DNA of 64,000 nt, from positions 53,709 to 117,708 of the forward strand of contig NZ_JABBNB010000020.1 in NCBI RefSeq assembly GCF_012933505.1, written 5' to 3'. The notes below the pieces were generated by a model. That model saw only the letters and a program-made list of their open reading frames with translations. It was not told the origin of the DNA and ran no database searches. Shown here piece after piece: positions 43,101 to 52,127 of the stretch (the stretch's first letter is position 1; every line of letters starts with the position of its first letter). Origin of the DNA: Gordonia asplenii (lineage in GTDB: Bacteria > Actinomycetota > Actinomycetes > Mycobacteriales > Mycobacteriaceae). The translations under genes and the position numbers were made by a program.

Positions 43101-44213
43101 ATGAAGACCAAGGCCGCAGTCGTCTACGAAGCGGGCAAGCCCATCGTCATCGAGGAACTCGAACTCGACGACCCGCGCGACGGCGAGGTTCTGATCCGCT
43201 ACACCCACGCCGGACTGTGCCACTCCGACGTGCACATCGCCCACGGCGACCTCGAAGCGCGTCTGCCGATGGTTCTCGGTCACGAGGGCGCCGGAATCAT
43301 CGAGAAGGTCGGCCCGGGCGTCACCCGCGTGAAGGCGGGCGACCACGTCGTGTGCAGCTTCATCCCGAACTGCGGAACCTGTCGCTACTGCGCCAGCGGC
43401 CAACAGTCCATCTGCGACATGGGGGCCACGATCCTGGAGGGCTACCTGCCCGGCGAGCGCTTCCCGATCACCGGACCGCGCGGCCAGTACGGCGCGATGT
43501 GCATGCTCGGCACCTTCAGCCAGTACGGGGTGATTCACCAGAACTCCTGCGTCAAGGTCGACGACGATCTCCCGCTGGACAAGGCGGTCCTGGTCGGGTG
43601 CGGCGTGCCGACCGGTTGGGGCGCGGCCGTCAACACCGCCGACGTCCAGCCCGGTCAGACCGTGCTGGTGATCGGCGTGGGCGGCATCGGCATCAACGCC
43701 GTTCAGGGTGCGGCGCTGGCCGGAGCGAAGAATGTCATCGCAATCGACCCGCTGGCCAACAAGCGCGAGAAGGCGATGGAACTGGGCGCGACGCACGCCT
43801 TCGAGTCCACCGCGGCGGCGATGGACACCATCACCGACCTCACCCGGGGTCAGATGGCCGACTCGGCGATTCTCACCACCGGACTGATGACCGCCGAAGT
43901 GGTGGAGGGCGGCTTCAACGCGATCGGCAAGGGCGGCTCGGTCGTCATCACCGGACTCAACAAGCTCACCGAGACCACCATCCAGTTGCCGGGGTCGATC
44001 CTCACGTTGTTCCGCAAGAACGTCAAGGGCAGCCTGTTCGGCGACTGCAACCCGACCGTCGACATCCCGCGCATCCTGGGCCTGTACCAGTCCGGCGACC
44101 TCAAACTCGACGAGATCATCACCAAGACGTACACGCTCGACCAGGTCAACGAGGGCTACGACGACTTGCTCAACGGCAAGAACGTCCGTGGCGTCGTCGT
44201 ACACGAGCACTGA
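43101..44213 (+). CDS. NDMA-type zinc alcohol dehydrogenase
   Basis: 370 residues; GGAGGAG precedes the ATG. Zinc ligands: Cys40 (GLCHSD), His61-Glu62 (GHE), structural Cys91, 94, 97 and 105. The cofactor motif is GVGGIG followed by IAIDP. Signatures such as GAMCMLGTFSQYGV and VGCGVPTGWGA are typical of the nicotinoprotein (NDMA-dependent) alcohol dehydrogenases of actinobacteria, in which NAD(H) stays bound. It would oxidise primary alcohols to aldehydes, which the ALDH at 46226 then takes. Divergent from the activator gene. Confidence 0.92.
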   Translation: MKTKAAVVYEAGKPIVIEELELDDPRDGEVLIRYTHAGLCHSDVHIAHGDLEARLPMVLGHEGAGIIEKVGPGVTRVKAGDHVVCSFIPNCGTCRYCASGQQSICDMGATILEGYLPGERFPITGPRGQYGAMCMLGTFSQYGVIHQNSCVKVDDDLPLDKAVLVGCGVPTGWGAAVNTADVQPGQTVLVIGVGGIGINAVQGAALAGAKNVIAIDPLANKREKAMELGATHAFESTAAAMDTITDLTRGQMADSAILTTGLMTAEVVEGGFNAIGKGGSVVITGLNKLTETTIQLPGSILTLFRKNVKGSLFGDCNPTVDIPRILGLYQSGDLKLDEIITKTYTLDQVNEGYDDLLNGKNVRGVVVHEH

Positions 44214-44244
44214 GTCGACGTAGAGAGGACTGCACGAGACCGAC

Positions 44245-45129
44245 ATGACGACAGTGTCATCAGACGTCGAGGTCATCGATCGCGCCAGGGAAACCGAGCT
44301 CCTCGAGGCGGCGTTGGCCAGCGGCGCCAACATCCTCCTCGAGGGGCCGCCGGGAACGGGCAAGTCCACGCTGCTGCGGCGCGTCGCCGCACGTAGACAC
44401 AGCGCATTCGCGCTCGTGGAGGGCAATGCCGAGCTCACCCCGGCGCGCCTGGTCGGGTACTTCGACCCGGCGCAGGTACTCAGCCGCGGCTATCACCCCG
44501 ATGTCTTCGTCGACGGCCCGCTGCTCACCGCGATGCGCGACGGCGGGCTGCTCTACGTCGAGGAGCTCAACCGGGTGCCCGAAGAGACGCTCAACGCGCT
44601 GTTGACCGTCATGTCCGAACGCGAGATGACGGTGCCGCGACTGGGCACCGTCCGGGCGGCCGCCGGGTTCGGCGTGGTGGCCGCGATGAATCCGTACGAC
44701 GCCGTCGGGACCGCGCGCGTGTCCAGCGCGGTCTACGACCGCACCTGCCGTATCGCGATGGGCTACCAGTCGGCACGCGCGGAGGAACAGATCGTGGCCC
44801 AGCGGGTTGCCGGGCCCTCGGAGGACTGGGTCGCGCGGGTGGTCGAATTGGTTCGCGCCACCCGCGATCATCCGGAGCTGCGCGTCGGCTCCTCGGTCCG
44901 CGGAGCCATCGACCTGGTGGGACTCGCCGGTCAGCTCGCTCGTGTGCGCGGCGTCGACGGCGACGATTGGCAGGCGGGACTCGACGCCGCGCTGGTGGCG
45001 CTGAGCGGGCGGATCAGAGTCGACGAATCGTCGCTGCGAACTCCCGAAGCGGTGATCGAAGAGCTGTACCGGCGCATCTTCGGCGCTGCGCCCTCGAGTG
45101 CGGAGGACGGATCGCCGGGGGAAATCTGA
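44245..45129 (+). CDS. MoxR-family AAA+ ATPase
   Basis: 294 residues. P-loop GPPGTGKST at 34-42, Walker B with LLYVEELNRVPEE near residue 103, and a sensor region FGVVAAMNPYD. MoxR ATPases work as chaperones with VWA-domain partners to mature metal or cofactor enzymes. The gene is 31 bases after the alcohol dehydrogenase and is followed by a VWA protein, so maturation of the dehydrogenase or of a lost oxygenase is likely. Confidence 0.9.
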   Translation: MTTVSSDVEVIDRARETELLEAALASGANILLEGPPGTGKSTLLRRVAARRHSAFALVEGNAELTPARLVGYFDPAQVLSRGYHPDVFVDGPLLTAMRDGGLLYVEELNRVPEETLNALLTVMSEREMTVPRLGTVRAAAGFGVVAAMNPYDAVGTARVSSAVYDRTCRIAMGYQSARAEEQIVAQRVAGPSEDWVARVVELVRATRDHPELRVGSSVRGAIDLVGLAGQLARVRGVDGDDWQAGLDAALVALSGRIRVDESSLRTPEAVIEELYRRIFGAAPSSAEDGSPGEI

Positions 45130-45236
45130 GCCCGCCCCCAGCCGGGGCGGGCGCACCCCCGCCGGCCGACCAGAACGGATCGGAGCCACCGAATTCGCGT
45201 CGCGGCCGACCCGACCGCACCACTCCCCGCCACGAA

Positions 45237-46097
45237 ATGGCTCGTCACGCGCGGTTCAGCGAGCTGTCTCCGGAAGTGGGGGAGCTCGACGTCGACGCCG
45301 TTCGCGAGGCCGTCGCCGACGATCCGGACACCGTGCTTCCACTGCTCGCTCTGATGAGCCGGGCGACCGACCCCGAGCTGCGGCGCAAGGTGCAGTCGTT
45401 GGTCCCGCGGCTGGTCATCGACCGTGCGCGGGCCGGACCGCACGGCAAGATCGGGTCCGGGCGGCTGCGTCCGGTCCCCGCCGACCGGGGCGGCGACCTC
45501 GACCTCGACTCGTCGATGGAGTCGGTCGCCGCCGCCTACGCCGCCGGACGCAGTCCGCGGCTCGACGAACTCGTCGCGTCCGCGTGGCAGCGACCCGGCA
45601 CCGCACTGTGCCTGCTGATCGACCGTTCCGGGTCGATGGAAGGCGCTCAGTTGGCTACCGCGGCGATGGCCGCGGCGGCCTGCGCACTGCGGTCGAATCA
45701 ATCGGGCGGCGAACTGTCGATCGTCGCCTTCGACCGTCGTGCCGAAGTGATCGTGCCGCTCACCGCACCCACCGGGGTCGACAAAGCGGTCGAGCAGGTG
45801 CTCGGCCTACGCGGCCACGGAATGACGTCGATCGATGCGGCATTGCGTTGTGCCCGTGAGCAACTCGCGGGTGCACGCGCCAAACGGCGGATCACCGTGC
45901 TGCTGTCGGACTGCCGGGTGACCGACGACGTCGATCCCGTTCCGTCGGCGCGGGCACTCGACGAACTCCTCGTCATCGCACCGGCTGCCGACGCCGACGC
46001 CGCGAGAGGCCTCGCCGCCGAATCCGGCGCACGCGTCGCCGAACTGGATCGATTGGTCGATCTGCCGCGCATCCTCGACGACCTGCTCGCACCCTGA
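45237..46097 (+). CDS. VWA-domain protein, MoxR partner
   Basis: 286 residues from the ATG at 45237. The frame stays open upstream as a Pro-rich stretch back into the MoxR gene, but without a good start or ribosome site, so the start is uncertain. The metal-ion-dependent adhesion motif DRSGSM lies near residue 129, with Thr and Asp partners (GMTSIDAAL, VLLSDCRVTDD). Resembles the CoxE/VWA group that pairs with MoxR ATPases. Confidence 0.8.
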   Translation: MARHARFSELSPEVGELDVDAVREAVADDPDTVLPLLALMSRATDPELRRKVQSLVPRLVIDRARAGPHGKIGSGRLRPVPADRGGDLDLDSSMESVAAAYAAGRSPRLDELVASAWQRPGTALCLLIDRSGSMEGAQLATAAMAAAACALRSNQSGGELSIVAFDRRAEVIVPLTAPTGVDKAVEQVLGLRGHGMTSIDAALRCAREQLAGARAKRRITVLLSDCRVTDDVDPVPSARALDELLVIAPAADADAARGLAAESGARVAELDRLVDLPRILDDLLAP

Positions 46098-46146
46098 GCG
46101 CCGGGCGCCGTGTGCGCCGGGCGCGCCCTGAGCGCCGGGACGAATG

Positions 46147-46162
46147 TCCAGATGTTGAACAC
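46147..46162 (+). promoter_or_regulatory. Second copy of the activator operator, upstream of aldh
   Basis: TCCAGATGTTGAACAC matches TTCAGATTCTGAACAC of the adh operator (43011-43026) in 13 of 16 positions. It lies 64 bases before the aldehyde dehydrogenase start in a 128-base gap. Confidence 0.5.
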
Positions 46163-46225
46163 CGCGCCGTCGTTTCTGCGACGAGCATCACAACCACGCA
46201 AACAATTCGGATCCTTGGAGGAACC

Positions 46226-47731
46226 ATGACCGATCTACTGAATCCCACGTCCGCTCTGCTGCCCGCGGTATCCGACTGGCTCTCGCGCCCGAAACAACTG
46301 TTCATCGGGGGCGACTGGGTCGACGCGGCGTCGGGGCGCACATTCGAGACCCGTGACCCGGCGACCGGCGAGGTGCTGACCCAGATCGCCTACGGCCAGG
46401 CCGAGGACGTCGATCGGGCCGTCCGCGCGGCGCGTACCGCGTACGAAGGCGAATGGGCGCTGTGTACGCCCGCGCAGCGGCAGCGCCTGCTGTTCCGCAT
46501 CGGCGAGGCGATCTACGAGCACGCCGAGGAACTGGCCCAGCTGGAATCGCTCGACAACGGCAAGTCGGCCGCGGTCGCTCAGGCGGTGGACATCACCTGG
46601 GTCGCCGAACTGTTCGAGTACTACGCCGGCTGGGCCACCAAGATCGAGGGGCGCACCATCCCCGTGTCGGTTCCGTGGGCGCCCGGCACTCAGTGGCACG
46701 CGTACACGCTGCGTGAACCGGTCGGTGTGTGCGGTGCGATCGTGCCGTGGAACTTCCCCCTGCTGATGGCGGCGTTCAAGGTGCCGGTGGCATTGGCCTG
46801 CGGCAACACCGTCGTACTCAAGCCGGCCGAGGACACCCCGCTGTCCGCGCTGCGGTTGGCGGAGATCATGGCCGACTGCGGACTGCCCGACGGTGTGTTC
46901 AACGTGGTGACCGGCTACGGCGACGCCGGTGCGGCGCTGGCCGCGCACGACGACGTCGACAAGATCGCGTTCACCGGATCGACCGAGGTCGGGCGTCTCA
47001 TCGTCGACGCGGCCAAGGGCAACCTCAAGAAGGTCAGCCTCGAGCTCGGCGGCAAGAGTCCGCAGGTCGTCTACGCCGACGCCAACCTGGACCTGGCGAT
47101 CCCGGGCACCGCGTCGGGCTTCCTGTTCAATCACGGACAGACCTGCACCAGCGGAACCCGACTACTCGTCGAGGATCGTATCTTCGACGAGTTCACCCAG
47201 GGCGTCGCCGACGTCGCCGCGGCCAGCAAGCTGGGCCCGGGACTCGATCCGACCAGCGAGGTGGGTCCGCTCGTCTCCCAGACCCAGCTCAACCGCGTCC
47301 TCGGCTACGTCGACCAGGGTTTGCGGGACGGAGCGCGAGCGCTCACCGGTGGTCGACGGCACGGCGATGCCGGCTACTACGTCGAACCCACCGTCCTCGT
47401 CGACGTCGATTCGTCGTTCAGCGTGTACCGCGAAGAGATCTTCGGTCCGGTGGTCGTCGCGACACCGTTCAACGCCGAGCGCGGAGTGGCCGCCGCCGCC
47501 AACGACACCCCCTACGGTCTGGCCGCCTCGGTGTGGACCCAGGACGCCACCAAGGCACATCGCACGGCACGACAGATCAAGGCCGGCACGGTGTGGATCA
47601 ACTGCCACAACGCATTCGACGCCGCTCTGCCGTTCGGCGGCTACAAGGAAAGCGGCTGGGGCCGGGAACTGGGCGCCTCGGCGATCGACGCGTACACCGA
47701 ACAGAAGTCGATCAACATGCTGCTCGCGTGA
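46226..47731 (+). CDS. Aldehyde dehydrogenase
   Basis: 501 residues; TTGGAGGAA precedes the ATG. Glu273 (LELGGKSP) and Cys307 (GQTCTSGTR) form the active site; the NAD segment PWNFPLLMAAFK is present. It closely follows the usual tetrameric ALDH2-like plan. It oxidises aldehydes from the NDMA-type alcohol dehydrogenase to acids. The gap upstream carries an operator copy, suggesting separate but coordinated transcription. The 162 bases after it hold no gene. Confidence 0.93.
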   Translation: MTDLLNPTSALLPAVSDWLSRPKQLFIGGDWVDAASGRTFETRDPATGEVLTQIAYGQAEDVDRAVRAARTAYEGEWALCTPAQRQRLLFRIGEAIYEHAEELAQLESLDNGKSAAVAQAVDITWVAELFEYYAGWATKIEGRTIPVSVPWAPGTQWHAYTLREPVGVCGAIVPWNFPLLMAAFKVPVALACGNTVVLKPAEDTPLSALRLAEIMADCGLPDGVFNVVTGYGDAGAALAAHDDVDKIAFTGSTEVGRLIVDAAKGNLKKVSLELGGKSPQVVYADANLDLAIPGTASGFLFNHGQTCTSGTRLLVEDRIFDEFTQGVADVAAASKLGPGLDPTSEVGPLVSQTQLNRVLGYVDQGLRDGARALTGGRRHGDAGYYVEPTVLVDVDSSFSVYREEIFGPVVVATPFNAERGVAAAANDTPYGLAASVWTQDATKAHRTARQIKAGTVWINCHNAFDAALPFGGYKESGWGRELGASAIDAYTEQKSINMLLA

Positions 47732-47893
47732 GCCGAACGGGGGAGTCATCCGCGGCCGATCGCCTCCAGACAATCATCAGGCTGACCCCCGAGGGCCGTG
47801 GCATGCGCAGCCACGAAGTTACTCGATCCGGCCGACGAGTCGTTGCTGCGGCAAGAGGCTGGACGACATCTTCACCTGATGGTGGCCGGTGCG

Positions 47894-48958
47894 TCAGACT
47901 TCGATCGCCAGCAGTTCGCCGAGGTGCTTGTCGATCTGCTCCATGAACGTCGGAGCGACACCGAACAGTCCCAGGTGTCCGAGGATGTCGTTGACGACCC
48001 GGAACTCGCTGTTGGGGATCATTTTCTGTTCGGGCTCGCAGTCGCGGGGCGGGAACAGCTGGTCCTCGTCGATCGGCATCACGAAGGTCTTCGCGGTGAT
48101 GCGTCCCAGCGCGGCGGCCAGGTCGCCGTCGGTATGCCGGGCGACGTCGCCACGCTGCCACGCCCACGACTGCGTCAGCAGATCGTTGGGATCCATCGCG
48201 GTGAACACCGGCTCGAGGAAGCCGGCCAGGAACGCCTCCTTGGACTCGAACTCGAGCCCGCGGTAGACCTCCTGCTTCCAGAACTCGCTGGACAACCCTT
48301 TGATCGCCCAGATGTGCGCCTGGCGGGTCAACCCGTCGACGACGTCGGCGTTCGTTGCGTACTCGCCGTCGTTCCAGCCCGGGTCGGATTGGATCTGCTC
48401 GCGGATGACCTGCGCGATCAGATAGTCCTCGGGGGTGTTCTGTGCGGTACCGGCGATCGGCGCGGCACGCAGGACCTTGTCGGGGAATCGCACGGCCCAC
48501 TCGTAGGTCTGCTGAGCGCCCATCGACCCGCCGACGACCAGGGCCAGTCTGTCGATCCCGAAGTGCTCGCGCAGCAGTCGCTCCTGCGCGACGACGTTGT
48601 CGCCGATCCGGACATCCGGGAACTTCGACATCGTGATTCCCGCATTCGCACCGTCGGCGTTGTGCGGCGACGTCGACAGTCCGCTGCCGATCTGGTTGAT
48701 GCAGACGATGAAGTATTTCTCCGGGTTGAGCGCGTGGTCGGCGCCGACGTATACGTCGTTCCAGGTCTGGTGTGTTCCCGAGTACCAGGTCGGAATCAGG
48801 ATCACGTTGTCCTTGGCTTCGGCGAGCGTGCCCCACGTCTTGACCGCCAACTGACAGTCGGGGATCACGCCGCCTTCTTCGAGGGTGAGTTCACCGATGC
48901 TGATGACGTCGTAGTCGCCGTGGAATTCGCTGGTGTAGAAGGGATTGTTGATTGCCAT
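47894..48958 (-). CDS. Alpha/beta hydrolase of the homoserine O-acetyltransferase (MetX-like) family
   Basis: 354 residues. GGSMGAQQTYEW holds the nucleophile Ser145; Asp (IDEDQLFPP, about 297-299) and His328 (GHLGLFG) complete the triad; PTWYSGTHQTW is the oxyanion region. True MetX proteins make O-acetylhomoserine, but this one has family-typical changes and stands beside oxidation genes, so an esterase or acyltransferase role on another substrate is as likely. It lies downstream of a decayed Baeyer-Villiger monooxygenase on the same strand, a usual pairing of BVMO and ester hydrolase. Confidence 0.8.
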   Translation of the reverse strand: MAINNPFYTSEFHGDYDVISIGELTLEEGGVIPDCQLAVKTWGTLAEAKDNVILIPTWYSGTHQTWNDVYVGADHALNPEKYFIVCINQIGSGLSTSPHNADGANAGITMSKFPDVRIGDNVVAQERLLREHFGIDRLALVVGGSMGAQQTYEWAVRFPDKVLRAAPIAGTAQNTPEDYLIAQVIREQIQSDPGWNDGEYATNADVVDGLTRQAHIWAIKGLSSEFWKQEVYRGLEFESKEAFLAGFLEPVFTAMDPNDLLTQSWAWQRGDVARHTDGDLAAALGRITAKTFVMPIDEDQLFPPRDCEPEQKMIPNSEFRVVNDILGHLGLFGVAPTFMEQIDKHLGELLAIEV

Positions 48959-49010
48959 TGGTCAGATTCTCCTCAAGTGTCGAATGGATCGGGTCGGCCT
49001 GCGGACAGGG

Positions 49011-49362
49011 CTACGAGAACTCAAAACCCTTGTACCCCGAGGCGGCCAAGGCGTCGGCGCGTTCCCGGAAATCTCCGACGCCGAGGTAGGACAGGATCTG
49101 GCCGTGCGGCTTGCCCGGCACGTTGGCGCGGTTCCACATCGAGAGGTTCTTCATCGGCAGGGTCCGGATGGACACTTTGAGCAGGTCGACCTCGGGGGCG
49201 ATGGTCTGGATCACCTGGAAACCGGTGAAGTCGTCCTGGCCGTCGAACATGTTGCTAAACGGCGCCGACAGCATGCCCGCGCACGAGACGAAGATCTGGG
49301 TGTCGTAGACCTACTCGTCACTGCTGGTAGATGCCCGCGACGCCCGCTCCGACGAATGCGGT
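49011..49362 (-). pseudogene. Remnant of a Baeyer-Villiger monooxygenase
   Basis: Three pieces of a flavin monooxygenase appear in order on the leftward strand, joined by deletions. The first reads TAFVGAGVAGIYQQ (FAD-binding start, 49318-49362). The second, after a stop and in another frame, reads IFVSCAGMLSAP and DGQDDFTG. The third is the family C-terminus, MWNRANVPGKPHG with SYLGVGDFRERAD and GYKGFEFS, which resembles the W-x-x-ANVPGKP end of cyclohexanone- and acetone-type BVMOs. An 87-codon open frame (49011-49274) is all that remains open. The middle of the enzyme, including the NADPH motif, is gone. Confidence 0.7.
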
Positions 49363-49799
49363 CAGAACAGTACGACGACGGCGATCAGCACCAGCGTCGC
49401 CACTGCGAACACACCGTGCGCCGCGACGGCGGCGATCGGCAGGTTCTTCGATTCGGGAGCGCGGTGCGCGGCCCCGGGCCCGGTGCCCAGGCCGGTCGAC
49501 TGCCGGTACGTGGGAATCCAGCGGACGAACATCGTGATGCCCAGCGCGGCGGTCATCACCAGCAGCACCAGACCGGCGGGCGCCGAACCCCGGTAGTCGG
49601 TGATGACGTGGACCAACCACGCGGTGGCGGTCGCAATAGCCAGCGTGACGTGGCTGAACACCAGCGTCGGGGGCAGCCGGCGATGGCGGCCCGTGCGGCT
49701 GCGGGCGCGTCGGACGTCACCACGGGTCAGCCACGCACTCAGAACGACGAGTCCGGTCAATGCGGTGCACACGAGCGTGATCAATGCTGCGATATTCAT
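49362..49799 (-). CDS. Small integral membrane protein, four helices
   Basis: 145 residues with four predicted membrane helices and a charged middle loop (RGDVRRARSRTGRHRR, then a HRAPESKNLP loop). The family is not recognised with confidence; similar proteins are annotated as hypothetical in actinobacteria. It begins 36 bases after the YoaK-like gene and touches the BVMO remnant. Confidence 0.7.
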   Translation of the reverse strand: MNIAALITLVCTALTGLVVLSAWLTRGDVRRARSRTGRHRRLPPTLVFSHVTLAIATATAWLVHVITDYRGSAPAGLVLLVMTAALGITMFVRWIPTYRQSTGLGTGPGAAHRAPESKNLPIAAVAAHGVFAVATLVLIAVVVLF

Positions 49800-49834
49800 T
49801 GGCGAACCGTCTCCTCACGAACGTGGAGAAGACA

Positions 49835-50512
49835 CTACTGGTCGTGTGGATCGTTGGATCGGACCCACCACGTTGCCAGGGTCGTCGCGGTCAGTCCCGC
49901 GAACACGAGCCACAGGACGGCCAAGCCGATCTGGGTGTAGGCCCATGCGCCCAGCATCGCGCCGAGGGCGAGTGACAACCATTGACCGAACGGTCGTACC
50001 CACGACCATCGCGGGCCACCGAAGAAGACTTCGGCCAGCCGCTGACCGGCTTTCACGAGAGTCCCGGTCATGTAGGTCAACCCGACCGACACCTCACCGT
50101 CGCGCAGGAACGTCGCGTTGAGCATGCCCATCGCGACGGTCGCGATGAGGGTCGCCGGGACCGGGAACCAATCGAGCATCGACGCCGCCGCCGCGAGTCC
50201 GACGACGGCCGACGTCCCGGCGAGTACCGTGACGCGGCCGTCGAAGTTCCGCGTGGCTCCGATCTGGTCGCCCAAACGTGAAGCGACGGAACCGATTACG
50301 GTGCCCACGACGAACAGCCCGATGATGCCCAGCGCCTTGCCGATACCGCCCGCCGAGGCGTGGACCACCTCGGTGGACAGTCGGGTCGTGTTGCCGGTCA
50401 TGAAGGAGATGAAGTAGCCGCCCAGGTTGAGGAAGCCGACGGCGTCGAGGAATCCCGCCGTCGCGGTCAGGCACAGCGCCAGCGCGAATTCACGTGGTCG
50501 GATCTTCGGCAT
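49835..50512 (-). CDS. DUF1275/YoaK-like membrane protein
   Basis: 225 residues from the ATG at 50512 (an ATG at 50524 is possible). Six or seven hydrophobic helices; the N-terminal signature TATAGFLDAVGFLNLGG followed by FMTGNTTR is characteristic of DUF1275. The family is widespread and has no established function; transport is assumed. Confidence 0.85.
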   Translation of the reverse strand: MPKIRPREFALALCLTATAGFLDAVGFLNLGGYFISFMTGNTTRLSTEVVHASAGGIGKALGIIGLFVVGTVIGSVASRLGDQIGATRNFDGRVTVLAGTSAVVGLAAAASMLDWFPVPATLIATVAMGMLNATFLRDGEVSVGLTYMTGTLVKAGQRLAEVFFGGPRWSWVRPFGQWLSLALGAMLGAWAYTQIGLAVLWLVFAGLTATTLATWWVRSNDPHDQ

Positions 50513-50550
50513 GCACCGATCCAAGCAGATCTCGTGTGGCGCTGTGCCAT

Positions 50551-51501
50551 TCAGGCGAGGGCGTCGCGCAGGAAGGCGGTGGCCTGGGTGATGGCAGCCT
50601 GCGCCGCGTGGGTCTCGCGCAGGGCGTTGAGCATGACGAAGTCGTGGATGGTGCCCTGATAGCGCACGGCGGTCACCTCCACTCCGGCCGCCCGCAGCTT
50701 GGCGGCGTAGGCTTCGCCCTCGTCGCGCAGGACGTCGGCTTCACCGGTGATGACGAGCGCCGTGGGGAGGCCGGCGAGTTGTTCGGTGGTGGCACGCAGC
50801 GGCGACGCCGTGATCTGTGCCCGTTCGGCCTCATCGGTCGTGTATTGATCCCAGAACCACTGCATGGCGTCGCGGCGCAGGAAGTAGCCCTGCGCGAACT
50901 GGTGGTAGCTGGCGGTGTCGAAGGCGGCGTCGGTGACCGGGTAGAAGAGCACCTGCGCGCGCAGTGCGACGTCGCCGCGCTCCTTCGCCTGCAGCGTCAG
51001 CGCGGCAGACATGTTGCCGCCCACCGAATCTCCGACGACGGCGAGTCGGCTGCTGTCGAGGCCGTGCTCGGCGCCGTGCGCGACGATCCACTGCGCGGTC
51101 GCATAGTTCTGCTCGATGGCGACGGGGTAGCGGGCCTCGGGCGAGAGGGTGTATTCGGGGAAGACGACCGCCGCGCCGGTCAGGGTCGCGAGTTCGCGGA
51201 CGAGACGGTCGTGGGTGTGTGCGTTGCCGAAGACCCAGCCGGCACCGTGGATGTAGAGGATCACCGGCAGCGGTCCCTCGGCGTTCGGCGGCGTCACGAT
51301 CCGGGCGCGGATGTCACCGGTCGGCGCGGCAACGTCGATCCAGGTCTCGTCGACGTCGGGCTTGGCGACGTCGCCGCCCTGTACTTCGTCGACGGCCTTG
51401 CGCCCCTCGATCGGGCCGAGGTCGAACAGGTAGGGCGGATTGGCGGTCGCGGCGGAGAAGTCGGCGGCTGCGGGCTCGAGTACGGGGGTGATGTCGGTCA
51501 T
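50551..51501 (-). CDS. Alpha/beta hydrolase, HSL-type esterase
   Basis: 316 residues from the ATG at 51501 with AAGGA nine bases upstream. The oxyanion motif is YIHGAGWVFG, with Ala in place of the usual second Gly of HGGG; the nucleophile elbow is GDSVGGN, and Asp/His lie in TGEADVLRDE and TIHDFVM. Hydrolyses short-chain esters. Divergent from a MarR regulator 109 bases away, which probably controls it. Confidence 0.87.
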   Translation of the reverse strand: MTDITPVLEPAAADFSAATANPPYLFDLGPIEGRKAVDEVQGGDVAKPDVDETWIDVAAPTGDIRARIVTPPNAEGPLPVILYIHGAGWVFGNAHTHDRLVRELATLTGAAVVFPEYTLSPEARYPVAIEQNYATAQWIVAHGAEHGLDSSRLAVVGDSVGGNMSAALTLQAKERGDVALRAQVLFYPVTDAAFDTASYHQFAQGYFLRRDAMQWFWDQYTTDEAERAQITASPLRATTEQLAGLPTALVITGEADVLRDEGEAYAAKLRAAGVEVTAVRYQGTIHDFVMLNALRETHAAQAAITQATAFLRDALA

Positions 51502-51545
51502 TGTTCTCGTCCTTCGTCGTGGTTGAGTGAGTGACATCGATAAAC

Positions 51546-51568
51546 CTAGTACAAAAGTATCTAGTACA
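51546..51568. promoter_or_regulatory. Operator candidate of the MarR regulator
   Basis: CTAGTACA occurs twice as a direct repeat (51546-51553 and 51561-51568), seven bases apart, in the gap between the esterase and the MarR gene. The segment is unusually A/T-rich for this genome. Confidence 0.5.
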
Positions 51569-51610
51569 CAAGGTAAAAGTGCGCGAGGCTTTTTCGGGTA
51601 TCATTGCCGC

Positions 51611-52093
51611 ATGTCAACGCAGTCGGACGCCCCCGAGTACTCGAGCGACCTCGATGATCAGATGTGCTTCGCTCTCTACGCGGCGTCGCGCGCGGTCACC
51701 GCGCTGTATCGGCCGGTGCTCGACAAGCTGGGGCTGACCTATCCGCAGTATCTCGTCATGCTGGTTCTCTGGCAGCAGGGAGCGGTACCGGTGAAGGATC
51801 TGGCGCTGGCATTGCACCTCGAATACGGAACGTTGACGCCGATGCTCAAGCGGCTGGAGGCGGCCGGGGTGATTCGACGCGAACGCAGTATCGCCGACGA
51901 GCGTGTGGTGATGATCGTGCTGACCGACGCCGGCGTCGAATTACGTTCGCGCGCAAAGGATGTGCCGGCCTACATCGGTGCCGGGATGGACCTGGAGCCG
52001 GTCGAGTTCGCGGACCTGCGGGCGGCGTTGCGAAAGCTGACCGCCAACGTCGAACGGGCGACGGAGGAGGCGGCGTCGGCGCCGGCCGGTTAG
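51611..52093 (+). CDS. MarR-family regulator, OhrR-like
   Basis: 160 residues from the ATG at 51611. The winged helix is clear (VPVKDLALALHLEYGTLTPMLKRLE, wing around RERSIADERVV). Cys19 in DDQMCFALY is where OhrR proteins carry the peroxide-sensing cysteine, and the tyrosines that interact with it (YAASRAVTALYRP, LTYPQYLVML) are present. No organic-hydroperoxide-resistance gene is adjacent; an esterase is divergent and another follows 34 bases downstream. It therefore probably controls esterases in response to an oxidant or lipophilic ligand. Confidence 0.87.
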   Translation: MSTQSDAPEYSSDLDDQMCFALYAASRAVTALYRPVLDKLGLTYPQYLVMLVLWQQGAVPVKDLALALHLEYGTLTPMLKRLEAAGVIRRERSIADERVVMIVLTDAGVELRSRAKDVPAYIGAGMDLEPVEFADLRAALRKLTANVERATEEAASAPAG

Positions 52094-52127
52094 GGTCGAA
52101 GCACGCCGCCGACGAAGGGAACCCGAC

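Noticed and set aside
47894..48958. Naming the gene metX
   Set aside because: Family membership is clear, but the neighbours are oxidation genes and no methionine gene is near, so the specific function is not supported.
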